Assembly: GCF_014595885.1 (NCBI RefSeq) | Contig: NZ_JABUKC010000002.1 | Span: 186,001 to 250,000, forward strand | DNA: 64,000 nucleotides | Direction of reading: 5' to 3' | Origin: Microcella alkalica | GTDB lineage: Bacteria; Actinomycetota; Actinomycetes; Actinomycetales; Microbacteriaceae | Shown: positions 7,948 to 17,013 of the stretch, piece by piece | Position numbering within the stretch: the stretch's first letter is position 1 | Layout of the letters: each line of letters opens with the position of its first letter | Made by a program: the position numbers and the translations under genes | The notes under the pieces: generated by a model | Databases searched by the model: none | What the model was told of the DNA's origin: nothing | What the model saw: the letters and a program-made list of their open reading frames with translations, nothing else

Positions 7948-10179
7948 CTACGGGGCGGTGTCGGCCCGCCCGAGCACGTCGAGCATCCATGCGAGCTCGA
8001 TCGCGCGCTGGTTCCAGGCGCTGTACCGGCCCGAGACGCCGCCGTGCCCGGCCTCCATCTCGCAGCGCAGCAGCACGTCGGCGCCGACCTCGCGCAGCCG
8101 TGCGACCCACTTCGCGGGCTCGACGTAGAGCACGCGGGTGTCGTTGAGCGAAGTGACGGCGAGGATGCGCGGGTACGGCTGCTCGCGCACGTTCTCGTAC
8201 GGCGCGTAGCCCTTGATGTATGCGTACACCTCCGCATCGTGCAGCGGGTCGCCCCACTCGTCCCACTCGATGACGGTGAGCGGCAGCTCGGGCATGAGGA
8301 TCGAGGTGAGCGGGTCGACGAAGGGCACGTCGGCGAGGATGCCCGCGAAGAGCTCCGGCGCGAGGTTCGCGACGGCGCCCATGAGCAGGCCGCCGGCGCT
8401 GCCGCCCTCGGCGACGAGCCGGTCGGGCGCGGTGATGCCCGCCTCGACGAGGTGCCGGGCGCTCGCGACGAAGTCGGTGAAGGTGTTCGTCTTGCGCGCG
8501 AGCTTGCCCTGCTCGTACCAGGCGCGGCCCAGCTCGCCGCCGCCGCGCACGTGTGCGATCGCGAAGACCACGCCGCGGTCGAGCAGCGACAGGCGCGGGA
8601 TCGAAAAGCCCGGGTCCATGCTCGCCTCGTACGAGCCGTAGCCGTACAGCAGCAGCGGGCTCGGCTCGAGCGAGGCGCTGGCGCCGCCGCCGTCGCCCCC
8701 GCCCGCCCCGTCGAGCGCCGGCGCGAGTCCGCGCTTCCAGACGAGCGACAGGGGGATGCGCGTGCCGTCGTCGGCCACCGCCCAGTCGCGCCGCTCGGCG
8801 TAGTCGGCCGGGTCGTACCCGCCGAGCACCGGCTGCCGCTTGAGCACGATGAACTCGCCCGTCTCTACGACGTGGTTCGCGACGGTCGCCGGCTCGATGA
8901 AGCTCGTCCACCCGACCCGCAGCATCGGCTGCCGCCACTCGGGGTTGCCGCTCGCACCGATCGAGATGAGCCCCTCGCCGACCTGCAGCTCGGTGAACGT
9001 CAGGTCGTGCTCGCGGATGCCCGGCGCGAGCCGCGCGATCGCCGTGCGGGGCAGCCCCTCGCGGCGGGTGTCGAGCACGAGGAAGCGCTCGAACGCGTCG
9101 ACGCCCTCGACTCGCCGGCCGGCCACGTGCGGCACGAGCGTCACGGGCGGCTCGAGCGCAGCATCCGCCCCGATCGGCACCGCATCGATCTGGAAGTCGG
9201 GGGCCGCGTCGTTGTGGGTGATGAGCCACAGGTCGCGGCCGTCGATGACGGCGTGCTCGACGTCGTACTCGACGCCCTCGACGCGCGGCCGCACGACCGT
9301 GAACTCTCCTTCGGGGTCGTGAGCGTCGAGGTACCGCACCTCCGAGGTGATCGAGCTCGACGACTCGATGAGCAGGAACCGCATCGAGCGCGTCAGCCCC
9401 GCCCCGACCCAGAACGCCTCGTTCGGCTCGTGGAAGACCTGCACGTCGTCGCCGGTGCCGCCGACCTCGTGCCGCCACACGGTGTCGGGCCGCCAGCTGT
9501 CGTCGACGGTGCAGTAGAAGACGAAGCGGCCGTCGGGGGAGAAGAACGCGCCCGCCGCGGTCTCGTCGATGACGTCGGGCAGGTTCTCGCCGGTGACGAG
9601 GTCGCGGATGCGCAGCGTGTACCGCTCGTCGCCCTCGACGTCGGTGGCGTAGAGCATGAACCGGCCGTCGGGGGTGAGGTCGAGCGAGCCGAGGCTGAAG
9701 AACTCGTGCCCCTCGGCTTCGACGTTCGCGTCGAGGATGACCTGCTCGCCCTCGCGCGGCTGCGCGGGGTCGTCGAGCGGCGGCGGGGGCGTCCAGACGG
9801 CCGGGTCGGCGGGGTTCGCCGGGTCGATCGGCGCGGCCGGCACGCGGCACTGGATCGCGTACTGCAGCCCCTCGACGGTGCGGCCGTAGTACCACCAGTC
9901 GCCCTCGCGCACCGGGATGCCCATGTCGGTCTCGCGCACGCGCCCCTTGATCTCGGCGACGATGCGCTCGCGCAGCGGCTGCAGGTGCGCCATGCGGGCG
10001 TCGGCGTACGCGTTCTCGGCGCGCAGGTGCTGCAGCACCTCCTCGCTCTGCTTGTCGCGCAGCCACTCGTAGGGGTCGATGACGACGTCGCCGTGGTGCT
10101 CGCGACGGTGCGGCACGCGCTTCGCGACGGGCGGGGCGGCGGGGATGCTCGGGGCGGGCTGCGCGGGGGTCTCAGTCAC
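7948..10179 (-). CDS. ptrB: oligopeptidase B (S9 family serine peptidase)
   Basis: 743 residues, close to the usual 680-720 of oligopeptidase B, which cuts peptides after Arg/Lys in the cytoplasm. N-terminal PYEWLRD and seven-bladed propeller repeats such as LDLTPDGRFMLYATD and GAFFSPDGRFVFYC are followed by the alpha/beta hydrolase domain: GYGSYE, HVRGGGELGRAWYE, nucleophile elbow GGSAGG near residue 595, Asp in SLNDTRV and His in EAGHGG near the C-terminus. A Gly/Ser-rich insert near residue 490 looks like a lineage-specific linker. GTG start at 10179. No signal peptide. Confidence 0.92.
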   Translation of the reverse strand: MTETPAQPAPSIPAAPPVAKRVPHRREHHGDVVIDPYEWLRDKQSEEVLQHLRAENAYADARMAHLQPLRERIVAEIKGRVRETDMGIPVREGDWWYYGRTVEGLQYAIQCRVPAAPIDPANPADPAVWTPPPPLDDPAQPREGEQVILDANVEAEGHEFFSLGSLDLTPDGRFMLYATDVEGDERYTLRIRDLVTGENLPDVIDETAAGAFFSPDGRFVFYCTVDDSWRPDTVWRHEVGGTGDDVQVFHEPNEAFWVGAGLTRSMRFLLIESSSSITSEVRYLDAHDPEGEFTVVRPRVEGVEYDVEHAVIDGRDLWLITHNDAAPDFQIDAVPIGADAALEPPVTLVPHVAGRRVEGVDAFERFLVLDTRREGLPRTAIARLAPGIREHDLTFTELQVGEGLISIGASGNPEWRQPMLRVGWTSFIEPATVANHVVETGEFIVLKRQPVLGGYDPADYAERRDWAVADDGTRIPLSLVWKRGLAPALDGAGGGDGGGASASLEPSPLLLYGYGSYEASMDPGFSIPRLSLLDRGVVFAIAHVRGGGELGRAWYEQGKLARKTNTFTDFVASARHLVEAGITAPDRLVAEGGSAGGLLMGAVANLAPELFAGILADVPFVDPLTSILMPELPLTVIEWDEWGDPLHDAEVYAYIKGYAPYENVREQPYPRILAVTSLNDTRVLYVEPAKWVARLREVGADVLLRCEMEAGHGGVSGRYSAWNQRAIELAWMLDVLGRADTAP

Positions 10180-10267
10180 CCTGCCACCCTAGGTGGCGGT
10201 GCTGACGCCGCCGCCGCGCGGGGCTCCCGGCAGTTTCCGCGCCAGCGCTGGATAGGCTCGAGCCACT

Positions 10268-11197
10268 ATGTCGGAATCCCCGCTCGCTGCGAACCCGTAC
10301 GAGGTTCTCGGCGTGGCGCCGACCGTGAGCGACGACGACCTCAAGCGCGCCTACCGCCGGCGCCTCCGGGAGGCGCACCCCGACACGGGCGGCTCGAGCG
10401 CCGAGTTCGAGCGCGTGCAGCAGGCCTGGCAGCGGGTCGGCACGCCGGCCGCGCGGTCGGCCTACGACTCCGGCCGTGAGGCGGGGGCCGGCGGGGCGAC
10501 CTGGAGCGCGGGCGGCGCGAGCAGCGGTGCCGGCGCACGGCGCGGAGACTCGCGGCCGAACGCGAAGTCGCACGGGCATCCCGGCGGTTTCTACCGCGAG
10601 CGGTACCTGGCGATGATGCGCGAGTGGGTGGGCCGCGGCGCGCCCCTGGACGACCCGTACGATGCCCGGCTGGTGCGCAGCGCGCCGCGCGAGATCCGCC
10701 ACACGCTCGCCGCGGCCGTCGCCGAGGAGCGCACGGCGACGGCGCTCGCGACGCTCGGCATCGGCTTCACCATCTGGCACGACGTCGTCGCCGGCCCGGC
10801 TCCCGACGACAAGGTCGACCACATCGTGCTCGGCCCGACCGGGCTGTGGGCGGTGCTGAGCGAGGACTGGGGCGGGCCCGTGAAGGTTAAGCGCGGCGAC
10901 CTCATCGGCGAGGGGCTCGCGGCGGGGGAGCGCCCGCTGCATCAGCTGGGCATCCGCGCGAAGGCGATCGCACGGCAGGCGAAGGTGAAGTTCTCCGGTC
11001 TCGTCATCGTCGTGGAGGATTCGCAGGCACCCGCCTCGCTCACCGAGCTCGGCAGCGTGCGCGGGGCGCAGGGGATGCTCGTGGAGCGCTCGCGGCTGGT
11101 CAACCTGATCCGCACCGGGCTGCCCGGCGTGGGCGTCGGCGGCACCGACCTGTTCGAGGTGCGCACGCGACTGCAGGCGAGCATCCGCTTCGTCTGA
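10268..11197 (+). CDS. J-domain protein with C-terminal NERD-like domain
   Basis: 309 residues. Residues about 9-70 form a J domain (NPYEVLGVAPTVSDDDLKRAY, then HPDTGGS with the HPD signature). A Gly/Ser linker follows (about 72-105). The C-terminal part contains DDKVDHIVLGPTGLWAVLSE, which resembles the core strand pattern of NERD (nuclease-related) domains. J domains stimulate the ATPase of DnaK-type chaperones; NERD domains are found in nucleases and helicase fusions. What the combination does here is unknown. It is not the housekeeping DnaJ: the zinc fingers and C-terminal substrate domains are missing. ATG start. Confidence 0.75.
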   Translation: MSESPLAANPYEVLGVAPTVSDDDLKRAYRRRLREAHPDTGGSSAEFERVQQAWQRVGTPAARSAYDSGREAGAGGATWSAGGASSGAGARRGDSRPNAKSHGHPGGFYRERYLAMMREWVGRGAPLDDPYDARLVRSAPREIRHTLAAAVAEERTATALATLGIGFTIWHDVVAGPAPDDKVDHIVLGPTGLWAVLSEDWGGPVKVKRGDLIGEGLAAGERPLHQLGIRAKAIARQAKVKFSGLVIVVEDSQAPASLTELGSVRGAQGMLVERSRLVNLIRTGLPGVGVGGTDLFEVRTRLQASIRFV

Positions 11198-11364
11198 GCC
11201 GCTCCGTTCACGGTTCCCAGCTTTTTGGGCACTGATGGCCAGTGAACACGCGGGCGGGTCGCAGTCGCCTCCCGAGCTGCGGGCGCACGCTCTCTGCACG
11301 CGCAGCCCGTCGCCGACATGATCGGGTCGGTGGCGGGTTGCGCACCCAGTGAAGGGTGGCGGCG

Positions 11365-11820
11365 ATGACCTGGAAGTCGAAGTCGAGTGGTCCGGTGCGA
11401 CGGCTGTGGGCGACGGATGCTGCGCCCCCGCCCGGCACGGTGACGAAGACCCTCAAGCAGGGCCCGTGGGCGCTGCAGCCGAAGCCGCGGTTCGAGCCCA
11501 CGACGCAGGAGATCCCGGTGCTCGACGGCGCCCTCTCGGCCCGCGACCGCGACAAGATCGCCGGGCTCATGGATCAGATGCGCTTCGACCTGGGGCGCGG
11601 GCACCACCTCGAGGCGGAGGCCCTGCTGCGTGAGCGGCTCAAGGCCAGCCGCATCGCGCTCGACGACGACGAGGTGGCGCGGCTCGCGGAGTCGCTGCGC
11701 GACGTCGACCGGGCGCGGCGCGAGCGCGAAGAGCGCGAGGCGGAGGAGGCCGCGGAGTCGGCGGAGGCTGCGTCGGCCGCCTCAGAGGCTGCTCCTGGGA
11801 GTCGCCCGACCGTCTCCTGA
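11365..11820 (+). CDS. hypothetical protein, tandem paralogue A
   Basis: 151 residues, no recognised family. The middle holds LDGALSARDRDKIAGLMDQM and then DLGRGHHLEAEALLRERL and SRIALDDDEVARLAESL, which are shared nearly position for position with the next gene. The C-terminus is a charged helix rich in Arg/Glu then Glu/Ala, probably a coiled or extended helix. There is no signal or membrane segment. ATG 11365 (MTWKSKSS) was chosen because the paralogue also begins MTW; upstream GTG at 11356 adds three residues. Confidence 0.6.
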   Translation: MTWKSKSSGPVRRLWATDAAPPPGTVTKTLKQGPWALQPKPRFEPTTQEIPVLDGALSARDRDKIAGLMDQMRFDLGRGHHLEAEALLRERLKASRIALDDDEVARLAESLRDVDRARREREEREAEEAAESAEAASAASEAAPGSRPTVS

Positions 11821-11876
11821 CCGCGCTGTGGGGAAACATCCAGGGCTCGCGCCGGTTGTCGGGCCAGGGTCGAGGC

Positions 11877-12320
11877 ATGACATGGCAGCCGAATGAGAAC
11901 TCGCCCCACCACCTCGACCCGCGCGACGTCGAGGGTGCCCCGCCCGCCGGCAGCGGCTCGGGTCAGTTCGTCGAGTCGCCCGAGGGCGGCGCGATCGTGC
12001 CGGACGACTCGCGCGGCCGACTGACCGAGGCCGCGAGCGGCGCCGAGCGCGACGCCGCCGTGCGCTACCCGTCGAAGCCGGGCGAGCGCATCCAGACCGA
12101 GCCGATCGAGGATGGCGCGCTCGACGCCACCGACGAGCAGAAGATCGCCGGCATCGTCGCCCAGACCAGGCAGGATCTCGAGCAGGGGCACGCCCGCTCG
12201 GCTCGCGAGCTGCTCGCGCAGCGCTTCGAGCAGTCGCGCATCGCCGTGGATGACCACCACCTCGACGAGCTCGCGGCCTCGCTGCAGCAGTACGAGCGCG
12301 GCAACCCGAGCGAGAGCTAG
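11877..12320 (+). CDS. hypothetical protein, tandem paralogue B
   Basis: 147 residues. It shares with the gene just upstream the start MTW, the block DGALDATDEQKIAGIVAQTR, the motif DLEQGHARSARELLAQR and SRIAVDDHHLDELAASL, so the two arose by tandem duplication. The N-terminal ~70 residues are acidic, Gly-rich and differ from the partner. Not recognised as a named family. Its stop overlaps the stop of the convergent DUF429 gene (12317-12320). Confidence 0.6.
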   Translation: MTWQPNENSPHHLDPRDVEGAPPAGSGSGQFVESPEGGAIVPDDSRGRLTEAASGAERDAAVRYPSKPGERIQTEPIEDGALDATDEQKIAGIVAQTRQDLEQGHARSARELLAQRFEQSRIAVDDHHLDELAASLQQYERGNPSES

Positions 12321-13153
12321 CGGCGCTGCTCGGGGCGCGCGGGTGCGACGATCGTCGCCCGCCGGCCCCGGGCATCCACCTCGCCCGTCTCGGCCCCGAG
12401 CACCTGCGTGCGCTCGGGGCCGTGCTGGTGCCAGAGGGCGGCCGTCCAGGCGCACAGGGTCGCGTCGAGCAGATCTTCGCGATGCTTGTACGCGGATGCT
12501 GCTGCCGGGCTCTTCTCCGTGAGCAGCGTCTTCGTCACCTTGTGCGAGCCCAGCTTCAGCGCCGGGGTCGTGCGCTCGAGCGCGGTCATCCGGGTCAGCA
12601 GCTCGTCGCAGACAGTCGCGCGCAGCTTCTTCGCCTCAGCGGCCGGCAGCCCGGGGATGAGCCGCTTGTACCGCGGCCGCTCGACCTCGTAACCGAACTC
12701 GTGCGCGCCGACGAGCGTCGTGTACGGGTAGCACTCGAACGCGACGGTGACCCCCGCGGGCGGCGGCCACCTGCCGTCGGTGTAGCGGATGCCTCGGGGC
12801 TCGAGCGCGGCGAGCAGCAGCTGCCCGGCACGCGCCGCGCTGCCCTGGTTGCTCGCGTTGGCGGCGACCTTCCAGCGGCCGTAGCGGGATCCGACCTCGC
12901 GCTCGGCGGCCCGCATGCCGGTCGGGTTCGCGACGATGAGCGGCGCGTCGATGGCGATGACGTCACCGGGCCGCTCGTGCTCGGCGACCCAGGCGGCGAC
13001 GGCGTCGACGCCGCGCGCCCACCCCGCGTCGAGGATCGTGCCGTCGGCAGCGAGCAGGCACAGGCCGGTCTCGTTCGGCTTCTTGACCCTGCCGATCACG
13101 GGGTGTGGCAGGCCGAGGCCCCAGGCGAGGTCGATGCCGAGGTAGCGGGCCAC
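12317..13153 (-). CDS. DUF429 domain protein
   Basis: 278 residues. Opens with YLGIDLAWG, the Asp-containing first strand of RNase H-like folds, then VIAIDAPLIV, RAAEREVGSRYGRW and a late HREDLLDATLCAWTAALW, which match DUF429 proteins. The predicted RNase H-like fold suggests a nuclease, but no activity is established for the family. GTG start at 13153 gives VARYLGID. It overlaps the opposite gene only in the stop codons. Confidence 0.8.
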   Translation of the reverse strand: MARYLGIDLAWGLGLPHPVIGRVKKPNETGLCLLAADGTILDAGWARGVDAVAAWVAEHERPGDVIAIDAPLIVANPTGMRAAEREVGSRYGRWKVAANASNQGSAARAGQLLLAALEPRGIRYTDGRWPPPAGVTVAFECYPYTTLVGAHEFGYEVERPRYKRLIPGLPAAEAKKLRATVCDELLTRMTALERTTPALKLGSHKVTKTLLTEKSPAAASAYKHREDLLDATLCAWTAALWHQHGPERTQVLGAETGEVDARGRRATIVAPARPEQRR

Positions 13154-13218
13154 GAGTCGAGGCTAGACGGCGCCGCTCGGCGTGCGGGCGGGGTCGCGCG
13201 CCGGCAGGCGGGTTGCGG

Positions 13219-14214
13219 TCAGGTGGCGGCGCCGGCGAGCGCTCGTGCGCTGGTGGCGTCGCGCAGGGCGTCGCGGGTCTCGGCGGAGGTGGGCGGTTCG
13301 GCCCCGGCGCGCTGGATGGTGAGCAGGGCAGTCTGCTGCGCCCACTCGCCGACGGCGCGGAGGGTGCGCGGTTCGATGGTGCGCAGGTGTTCGCGCTGGT
13401 CGGCGCCGAGCAGCCCGAGCGTGCCGAGCCCGGCGAGCAGCCCGGCGGTGGTCGCGTCGCCGGCGCCGATGGTGTCGACGATGCCGGCGTGGCGGCCGGG
13501 CAGGTCGATGCGTGCCGTGCGGGTGATGAGCAGCATCCCGCGGTGGGCGCGCGTGATGACGACGAGGGCGGCGCCGGCGTCGATCCAGCGCTGGGCAATG
13601 CTGTCGACGGGTTCGGCGCCGAAGAGGTGGGCGAGGTCTTCGTCGCTGGCTTTGACGATGTCGGCGAGGCGGGCCTGCCGTTCGACGCGCAGGCGGGCGA
13701 GACCGAGGTCTCGTTCGAAGGCGGGCCGGATGTTGGGGTCGTACGAGACGGTGGATGCTGCGCGTGCGCTGCGCATGAGGCTCTCGATGGCGCCGGCGAC
13801 GGGTTCGATCGCGGCGGCGAGCGACCCGACGTGCACGACGTCGACGGGGGAGTGCTGCGGGATGCCGTGGGGCAGACTCCACTCGAGGTCGAAGCGGTAG
13901 TCGGCGGAGCCGTCGGGGCGTACAGCGGCGTAGGCGATGGCCGTGCAGCCGTTGCGGGGGCCGGTGAGCAGGTCGACGCCTTCGTGCACGAGGCGCTCTT
14001 CGATGCGGTCGCCGGCGCGGTCGGCGCCGAGCTCGGTGTAGAACTGCACGTCGACGCCCTGGCGGGCGAGGCCGATGCTGACGTTCATGGGGCTGCCGCC
14101 GGGCATCTCGACGGTGGGCTGCGTCGGGTCGGCGGGTCGGATGATGTCGGTGAGTGACTCGCCGACGACGAGTGCGCGGGTTCGTGATGGCGTCGGGTGA
14201 CGTCGGGTGTCCAT
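13219..14214 (-). CDS. PfkB family carbohydrate kinase
   Basis: 331 residues, the usual ribokinase/fructokinase length. Visible: GESLTDII at the N-terminus, the substrate-side GGSPMNVSIGLARQG, and the ATP-site signature DTIGAGDAT near residue 248 with the catalytic Asp. It phosphorylates a sugar, most likely fructose or a related hexose, but no neighbouring transporter or regulator fixes the substrate. ATG 14214 was chosen over an in-frame ATG 26 codons upstream because GGGGGAGG lies 6-7 bases before it. Confidence 0.9.
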   Translation of the reverse strand: MDTRRHPTPSRTRALVVGESLTDIIRPADPTQPTVEMPGGSPMNVSIGLARQGVDVQFYTELGADRAGDRIEERLVHEGVDLLTGPRNGCTAIAYAAVRPDGSADYRFDLEWSLPHGIPQHSPVDVVHVGSLAAAIEPVAGAIESLMRSARAASTVSYDPNIRPAFERDLGLARLRVERQARLADIVKASDEDLAHLFGAEPVDSIAQRWIDAGAALVVITRAHRGMLLITRTARIDLPGRHAGIVDTIGAGDATTAGLLAGLGTLGLLGADQREHLRTIEPRTLRAVGEWAQQTALLTIQRAGAEPPTSAETRDALRDATSARALAGAAT

Positions 14215-14311
14215 CAGTGCACCTCCCCCTTCGGTGTGCGGCCGCCCCCCAGCGGCTGATGCTGCGACGATAGCTCGCGAATTGCGTGCCATCCAGATGG
14301 TGAAGAGCTTT

Positions 14312-14330
14312 CACCCCCGCATTGGGGGTG
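14312..14330 (-). terminator. GC hairpin after the PKD-protein gene
   Basis: CACCCCC (14312-14318) pairs with GGGGGTG (14324-14330) around a 5-base loop. A second stem, CTGAG (14375-14379) with CTCAG (14387-14391), lies between it and the stop of the minus-strand gene at 14420. Together they probably end the lipoprotein/PKD transcript before the kinase gene. There is no T run. Confidence 0.5.
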
Positions 14331-14337
14331 TCCGCCC

Positions 14338-14360
14338 TTTGGGGGACAGTTTGGGGGACA
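14338..14360. repeat. two 11-base direct repeats
   Basis: TTTGGGGGACA occurs at 14338-14348 and again at 14350-14360, a 12-base period. It sits about 125 bases upstream of the PfkB start on the minus strand. It could be a tandem operator, or simple slippage in G-rich DNA. Confidence 0.6.
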
Positions 14361-14419
14361 AGGCTGGGGCGCCGCTGAGTCGGCAGCTCAGTTTCGGCGG
14401 TGATGTGCGGGGGTGCAGT

Positions 14420-15259
14420 TCAGCAGCCGGGGCCGCTGGGGTCGGCGCGGCAGCTGCGCTCGACGAGGGCGGTGGTGGCGCTGTCGGCGACGACGATCTG
14501 GATGGGCGTCGACGGGATCGCGAGGGTGCCGGGGATGGGGATGTAGTCGCCGTCGCCGACGCGATATTCGGCGGCGTAGTCGACGAGCAGGGTGACGGTG
14601 TAGGTGCCGGCGCTGTCGTAGACGTGGCTAGTGGCGGTGGGGTCGAACTCGGCGAGACCGAGGGCCTCCCACGTGGCGCCGGGGGTGGCGGTGTTGAGGG
14701 GGGCTGTGCCGTCGCCGTAGTCGAAGGTGTAGGCGACGGGGGTGAAGCGGACCTCGGCGGTGATGCCGAAGAGCTCGCCGGTGCGGATGCTGCTGCCCCC
14801 GGTGGCGAGGATGTTCGCGTCGAGTCCGCGGACCGCCCAGCCGTCGGGCTCGGAGCGGAGCACGGCGAGCTCGGGTCGGAAGCTCGCGACGTCGCGAATG
14901 GTGATGCCGGGGGTGCCGGCGGGTGCGTCGGCGGGCGGGGGAGCGGCGGGTGCGCCGGGCCGGGCTCCGACGCAGTCGACGGTGGCCGTGTTCTCGGGGT
15001 TCGGGACGCAGCGTTCGACCGGAGTGACCCACGGGGGGATCCCAGGCGGCGGAGTCCACGCGATCGTCCGCTCGGTGCTGGGATCGGGGGTTGAGCTGGC
15101 GTTCGAGTTTCCGTCTGTTGAAACCGCGCCGCCCACCTGTACTTCGTCTTGTTCGGAGTGGCCCCACAAATCGTCGAGTCCCGACGCGGCGGCAGCGCTA
15201 ACGGCCGGAGATCCAAAGGCGACTGCCGCGGTGAGTGCGAGCACGGTCAAAACTCGCAT
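14420..15259 (-). CDS. secreted protein with PKD-like domain
   Basis: 279 residues. Residues 1-25 are a Sec signal peptide (MRVLTVLALTAAVAF, Ala-rich cleavage region). A Thr/Pro/Gly-rich region with two Cys (VERCVPNPENTATVDC) follows, then a PKD-like beta sandwich recognised by YTFDYGDGTAP and SHVYDSAGTYTVTLLVDY. Another Cys pair ends the protein. PKD folds usually serve surface adhesion or protein contacts; the partner here is unknown. Its ATG at 15257-15259 overlaps the end of the lipoprotein gene by 13 bases, so the two are probably one operon. Confidence 0.8.
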   Translation of the reverse strand: MRVLTVLALTAAVAFGSPAVSAAAASGLDDLWGHSEQDEVQVGGAVSTDGNSNASSTPDPSTERTIAWTPPPGIPPWVTPVERCVPNPENTATVDCVGARPGAPAAPPPADAPAGTPGITIRDVASFRPELAVLRSEPDGWAVRGLDANILATGGSSIRTGELFGITAEVRFTPVAYTFDYGDGTAPLNTATPGATWEALGLAEFDPTATSHVYDSAGTYTVTLLVDYAAEYRVGDGDYIPIPGTLAIPSTPIQIVVADSATTALVERSCRADPSGPGC

Positions 15260-15804
15260 GTGTCGCCTTCGCTCCAGACCTGTGACTCCATGAGCCGCAG
15301 TTGCGAGCCGTCGATCTCGATGAACGAGTTCTCGACCACGATTCTCTTCGCACGATTCGGATCAGAGAGGGACTCGCCACTTTGGTCGACCAGTTCGAAC
15401 GAAAGCGCATCGATGCACGCGTAGGTGATGACCTCGTCGATCCCCGCCGACGGAGCGTATTGCTGCAAGCGCGTCTCAATCGTGGCGGGTCGACTGGCTT
15501 GCCGAAGTCCCTCGGCGGCGTACCTCGCGGCGCGCTCGGTGTCGGTTTCGAGTACGTCACCGACGGCGACGCTCCTCAGCGACTCTGCACCATCCGCCGG
15601 GTTGCTGAAGACCGCAAAGGCCACGTCGAGGTACTCCTCGAACGCGGCCTCCGCCGCCTCGAGCGCTTCCTCGTCGCTCGCGAACAACGGCTCGGCCTCG
15701 GCGCTGGGAGGCGCGGAGGGCACCGCGGCCTCGGGTGAGCATCCACTGACGAGGATTGCCGAGGCGGCGAGCACGAGGGCGAGGGGCAGCAATCGCGATG
15801 TCAC
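15247..15804 (-). CDS. lipoprotein of unknown function
   Basis: 185 residues. GTG start at 15804 gives the signal sequence VTSRLLPLALVLAASAILV with lipobox LVSGC and lipidated Cys at residue 22. The mature part is acidic and Ala/Glu-rich at first (EEALEAAEAAFEEYL), then has a compact beta-rich end with two Cys (ITYACIDAL and EGDTCEF). This is the common layout of small actinobacterial membrane-anchored proteins; no family is recognised. The longer in-frame start at 15906 would bury the signal peptide, so it was not used. First gene of a two-gene unit with the PKD protein. Confidence 0.75.
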   Translation of the reverse strand: MTSRLLPLALVLAASAILVSGCSPEAAVPSAPPSAEAEPLFASDEEALEAAEAAFEEYLDVAFAVFSNPADGAESLRSVAVGDVLETDTERAARYAAEGLRQASRPATIETRLQQYAPSAGIDEVITYACIDALSFELVDQSGESLSDPNRAKRIVVENSFIEIDGSQLRLMESQVWSEGDTCEF

Positions 15805-16041
15805 CCGCACACAGTAGGCAGAGCTTTCGTCGGGTTCGGTGCTTCTCCACAACGCGAGCCGACACGGCACTCCACCCGGAACAGGGGAGGAGCGGCGGCC
15901 CCTCACCGCGGTCAGATCACGCCGCGAACGCGCGTACCGTTAACGGGTTGGGCCACGAGCTCGACGGGCAGCAGCCCAGACGACACCTCACGCAGACGAC
16001 GTACACGACGCGAGCGACACGCAACGGATTGAGAGCAGTAC

Positions 16042-16824
16042 ATGGACGAGTGCATCCACGGATTCGAGCCCGGCATGTGCGCCACCTGCTTCCCCGCTCC
16101 GGAGCCGGAGAAGCCCGCCCCCGTCAAGCGCGTCGCGAAGCCCGCCCGCACGAGCCTGCGCACGCCCCCGGCTGGCTCGACGACCGGCCGCACCGCCCCT
16201 GAGCCGCGCGCCGCGAACCTGCCCAAGCGCATCTTCCACGTCACGCACGTGCGCAACCTGCCGGCCATCCTCGCGGCCGGTGAGCTGCGGCCGAGCAACG
16301 CTGACGGTGTCGAGCCTGAGGTCGTGCTCGCGAGCGAGATCACGCACGAGCTGCGGGCGACGGCGCAGGCCGCGTCAGACGCATCCGTGCTCGACTGCGT
16401 CGCGTTCTCGCTCACCCCGAAGGCGACCTGGTGGGCGCAGGTGCAGGACGGCGCGGCCGGCCCCACCTGGAGCGACGCCGCCCGACGCGCCCTCGCCGTC
16501 GACTTCGTCGTGCTCGGCATCGACATCGCCTCCGTCTCCGACCGGCTCATCGTCACCGACGGCGACGCGGCGGCTCTGCCGACCGCGATCGGCGGCCCCG
16601 GCGACGCGGCGAAGCGGATGCTCGCCCGCGCCGCCCTCGACGAGACCGTCATGCAGGCTGCCGAGGCTCTCATTCCCGGCACGGTGCCGCTCGAGGCGGT
16701 CGCGCTCGTCGCCGTCGCGAACGACAAGCGCCGCGACGACGTGAAGCGGGCGCTGGCCGACGCGGGGCTCGGAGCGAAGGTGGCCGTCTACCCGCCGTGG
16801 TTCGTGCCGACGCCGATCGCGTAG
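16042..16824 (+). CDS. DarT-like ADP-ribosyltransferase domain protein
   Basis: 260 residues. The N-terminus MDECIHGFEPGMCATCFP carries three Cys and a His in a likely zinc-binding knuckle, seen before DarT/DUF4433 domains. After a basic linker the DarT pattern is readable in order: FHVTHVRNLPAILAAGEL (NAD-site His region), CVAFSLTPKATWW, FVVLGIDI with VTDGDAA, and QAAEALIPGTVPLEAVALVAV with the probable catalytic Glu, ending YPPWF. DarT enzymes ADP-ribosylate thymidine in single-stranded DNA and are toxins paired with the macrodomain antitoxin DarG. No macrodomain gene is adjacent. ATG start at 16042. Fold call by motif comparison; activity is inference. Confidence 0.7.
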   Translation: MDECIHGFEPGMCATCFPAPEPEKPAPVKRVAKPARTSLRTPPAGSTTGRTAPEPRAANLPKRIFHVTHVRNLPAILAAGELRPSNADGVEPEVVLASEITHELRATAQAASDASVLDCVAFSLTPKATWWAQVQDGAAGPTWSDAARRALAVDFVVLGIDIASVSDRLIVTDGDAAALPTAIGGPGDAAKRMLARAALDETVMQAAEALIPGTVPLEAVALVAVANDKRRDDVKRALADAGLGAKVAVYPPWFVPTPIA

Positions 16825-17013
16825 CTTCGGCGGAGCATCCTCGGCGTGTCACCCACACGCGGGGTATCGGAGACCGCCTCGTGGGTGCATGATGGCGAGA
16901 AGCTTTCGCGTACCCCCGTGAGGGCTCACACCCGAATACCCGCACCCAGTCCCGTTCTCGGCACCCGAACCACCCCTCCGAGAACTCGACGGACACCCCC
17001 GATGGGATGCATC

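Noticed and set aside
7535-10066. 843-codon minus-strand frame
   Set aside because: Out-of-frame shadow of oligopeptidase B: same strand, shifted frame, Arg/Ala-rich without motifs.
11206-11247. Hairpins after the J-domain gene as a terminator
   Set aside because: CCCA/TGGG and CACTG/CAGTG stems are short and partly exclusive; I could not support a terminator call.
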